From Baffinella frigidus (lineage: Eukaryota; Cryptophyceae; Cryptomonadales; Baffinellaceae): a stretch of DNA of 11,330 nucleotides. Shown in pieces: positions 11,316-11,330 of this stretch (its first letter is position 1; each line of letters begins with the position of its first letter). The translations under genes and the position numbers were made by a program. The notes under the pieces were generated by a model. The model did no database searches and was not told the DNA's origin. It saw only the letters and a program-made list of their open reading frames with translations. The stretch lies in assembly GCA_026770585.1 (NCBI GenBank), contig MU646413.1, forward strand, positions 580,075-591,404, given 5' to 3'.

Positions 11316-11330
11316 CTGGTTTGGGGTTTA

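Noticed and set aside
144-11315. Whole locus as a processed or decayed pseudogene
   Set aside because: Introns are present, all nine exons are in frame with matching phases, and catalytic motifs are intact while the nearby duplicates are clearly damaged. Silent status cannot be excluded without transcripts.

Overview
This window is nuclear DNA from a eukaryote. It holds no prokaryotic-style genes, and the six-frame open reading frames of 60-138 codons are almost all by-products of tandem repeats and palindromes. The degenerate heptamer arrays are built on TTTAGGG, the telomere unit of plants, green algae and some other protists. Branch-point-like CTAAC and CTAAAC occur before splice acceptors. 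Together with the very dense small inverted-repeat elements, this points to an alga, perhaps a green one. That placement is an inference of low confidence.

The main content is one gene on the minus strand that runs through the whole window and leaves it at both ends. Nine short exons (50-130 nt, 733 nt in total) encode consecutive parts of a SMARCAL1/HARP-type SNF2 annealing helicase. In transcript order they are: HARP domain (11315-11190), post-HARP linker (7552-7472), Q-like motif FQREG (6037-5908), Walker A GLGKT (4563-4514), motif Ia PSSLR (3612-3526), DVNVI segment (2309-2247), ISYDL segment (1427-1369), DEAH motif II (1067-1013) and TGTP motif III (225-144). Intron phases match at every junction from 6037 down to 144, and the spliced reading frame has no stop. 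All core catalytic motifs seen are intact, so this looks like a working gene rather than a pseudogene. The N-terminal start, the C-terminal helicase lobe and the stop codon lie outside the window.

The introns (about 0.3-3.6 kb) hold everything else. Region by region: 1-112 CTAT microsatellite; 113-1012 motif II/III intron with a decayed motif II copy and a 45-bp inverted repeat; 1068-1368 an intron made almost wholly of telomere-like repeats; 1428-2246 and 2310-2520 telomere-like arrays and a MITE; 2583-3525 MITEs and palindromes; 3613-4513 exon-head copies, a MITE and a 30-bp minisatellite derived from an exon end; 4564-5907 a MITE, a TTGTACAG array and four decayed exon-tail copies; 6038-7471 exon-head copies and MITEs; 7553-11189 at least eleven MITE-like elements, a 42-bp perfect palindrome and a 19-bp minisatellite.

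Two patterns stand out. Extra broken copies of exon 5' ends lie only upstream of their exon, and copies of exon 3' ends lie only downstream. This suggests that the introns grew by repeated duplication across exon-intron junctions. Separately, five elements with CCAC termini are each flanked by an exact 2-bp direct repeat, which suggests an active cut-and-paste transposon superfamily.
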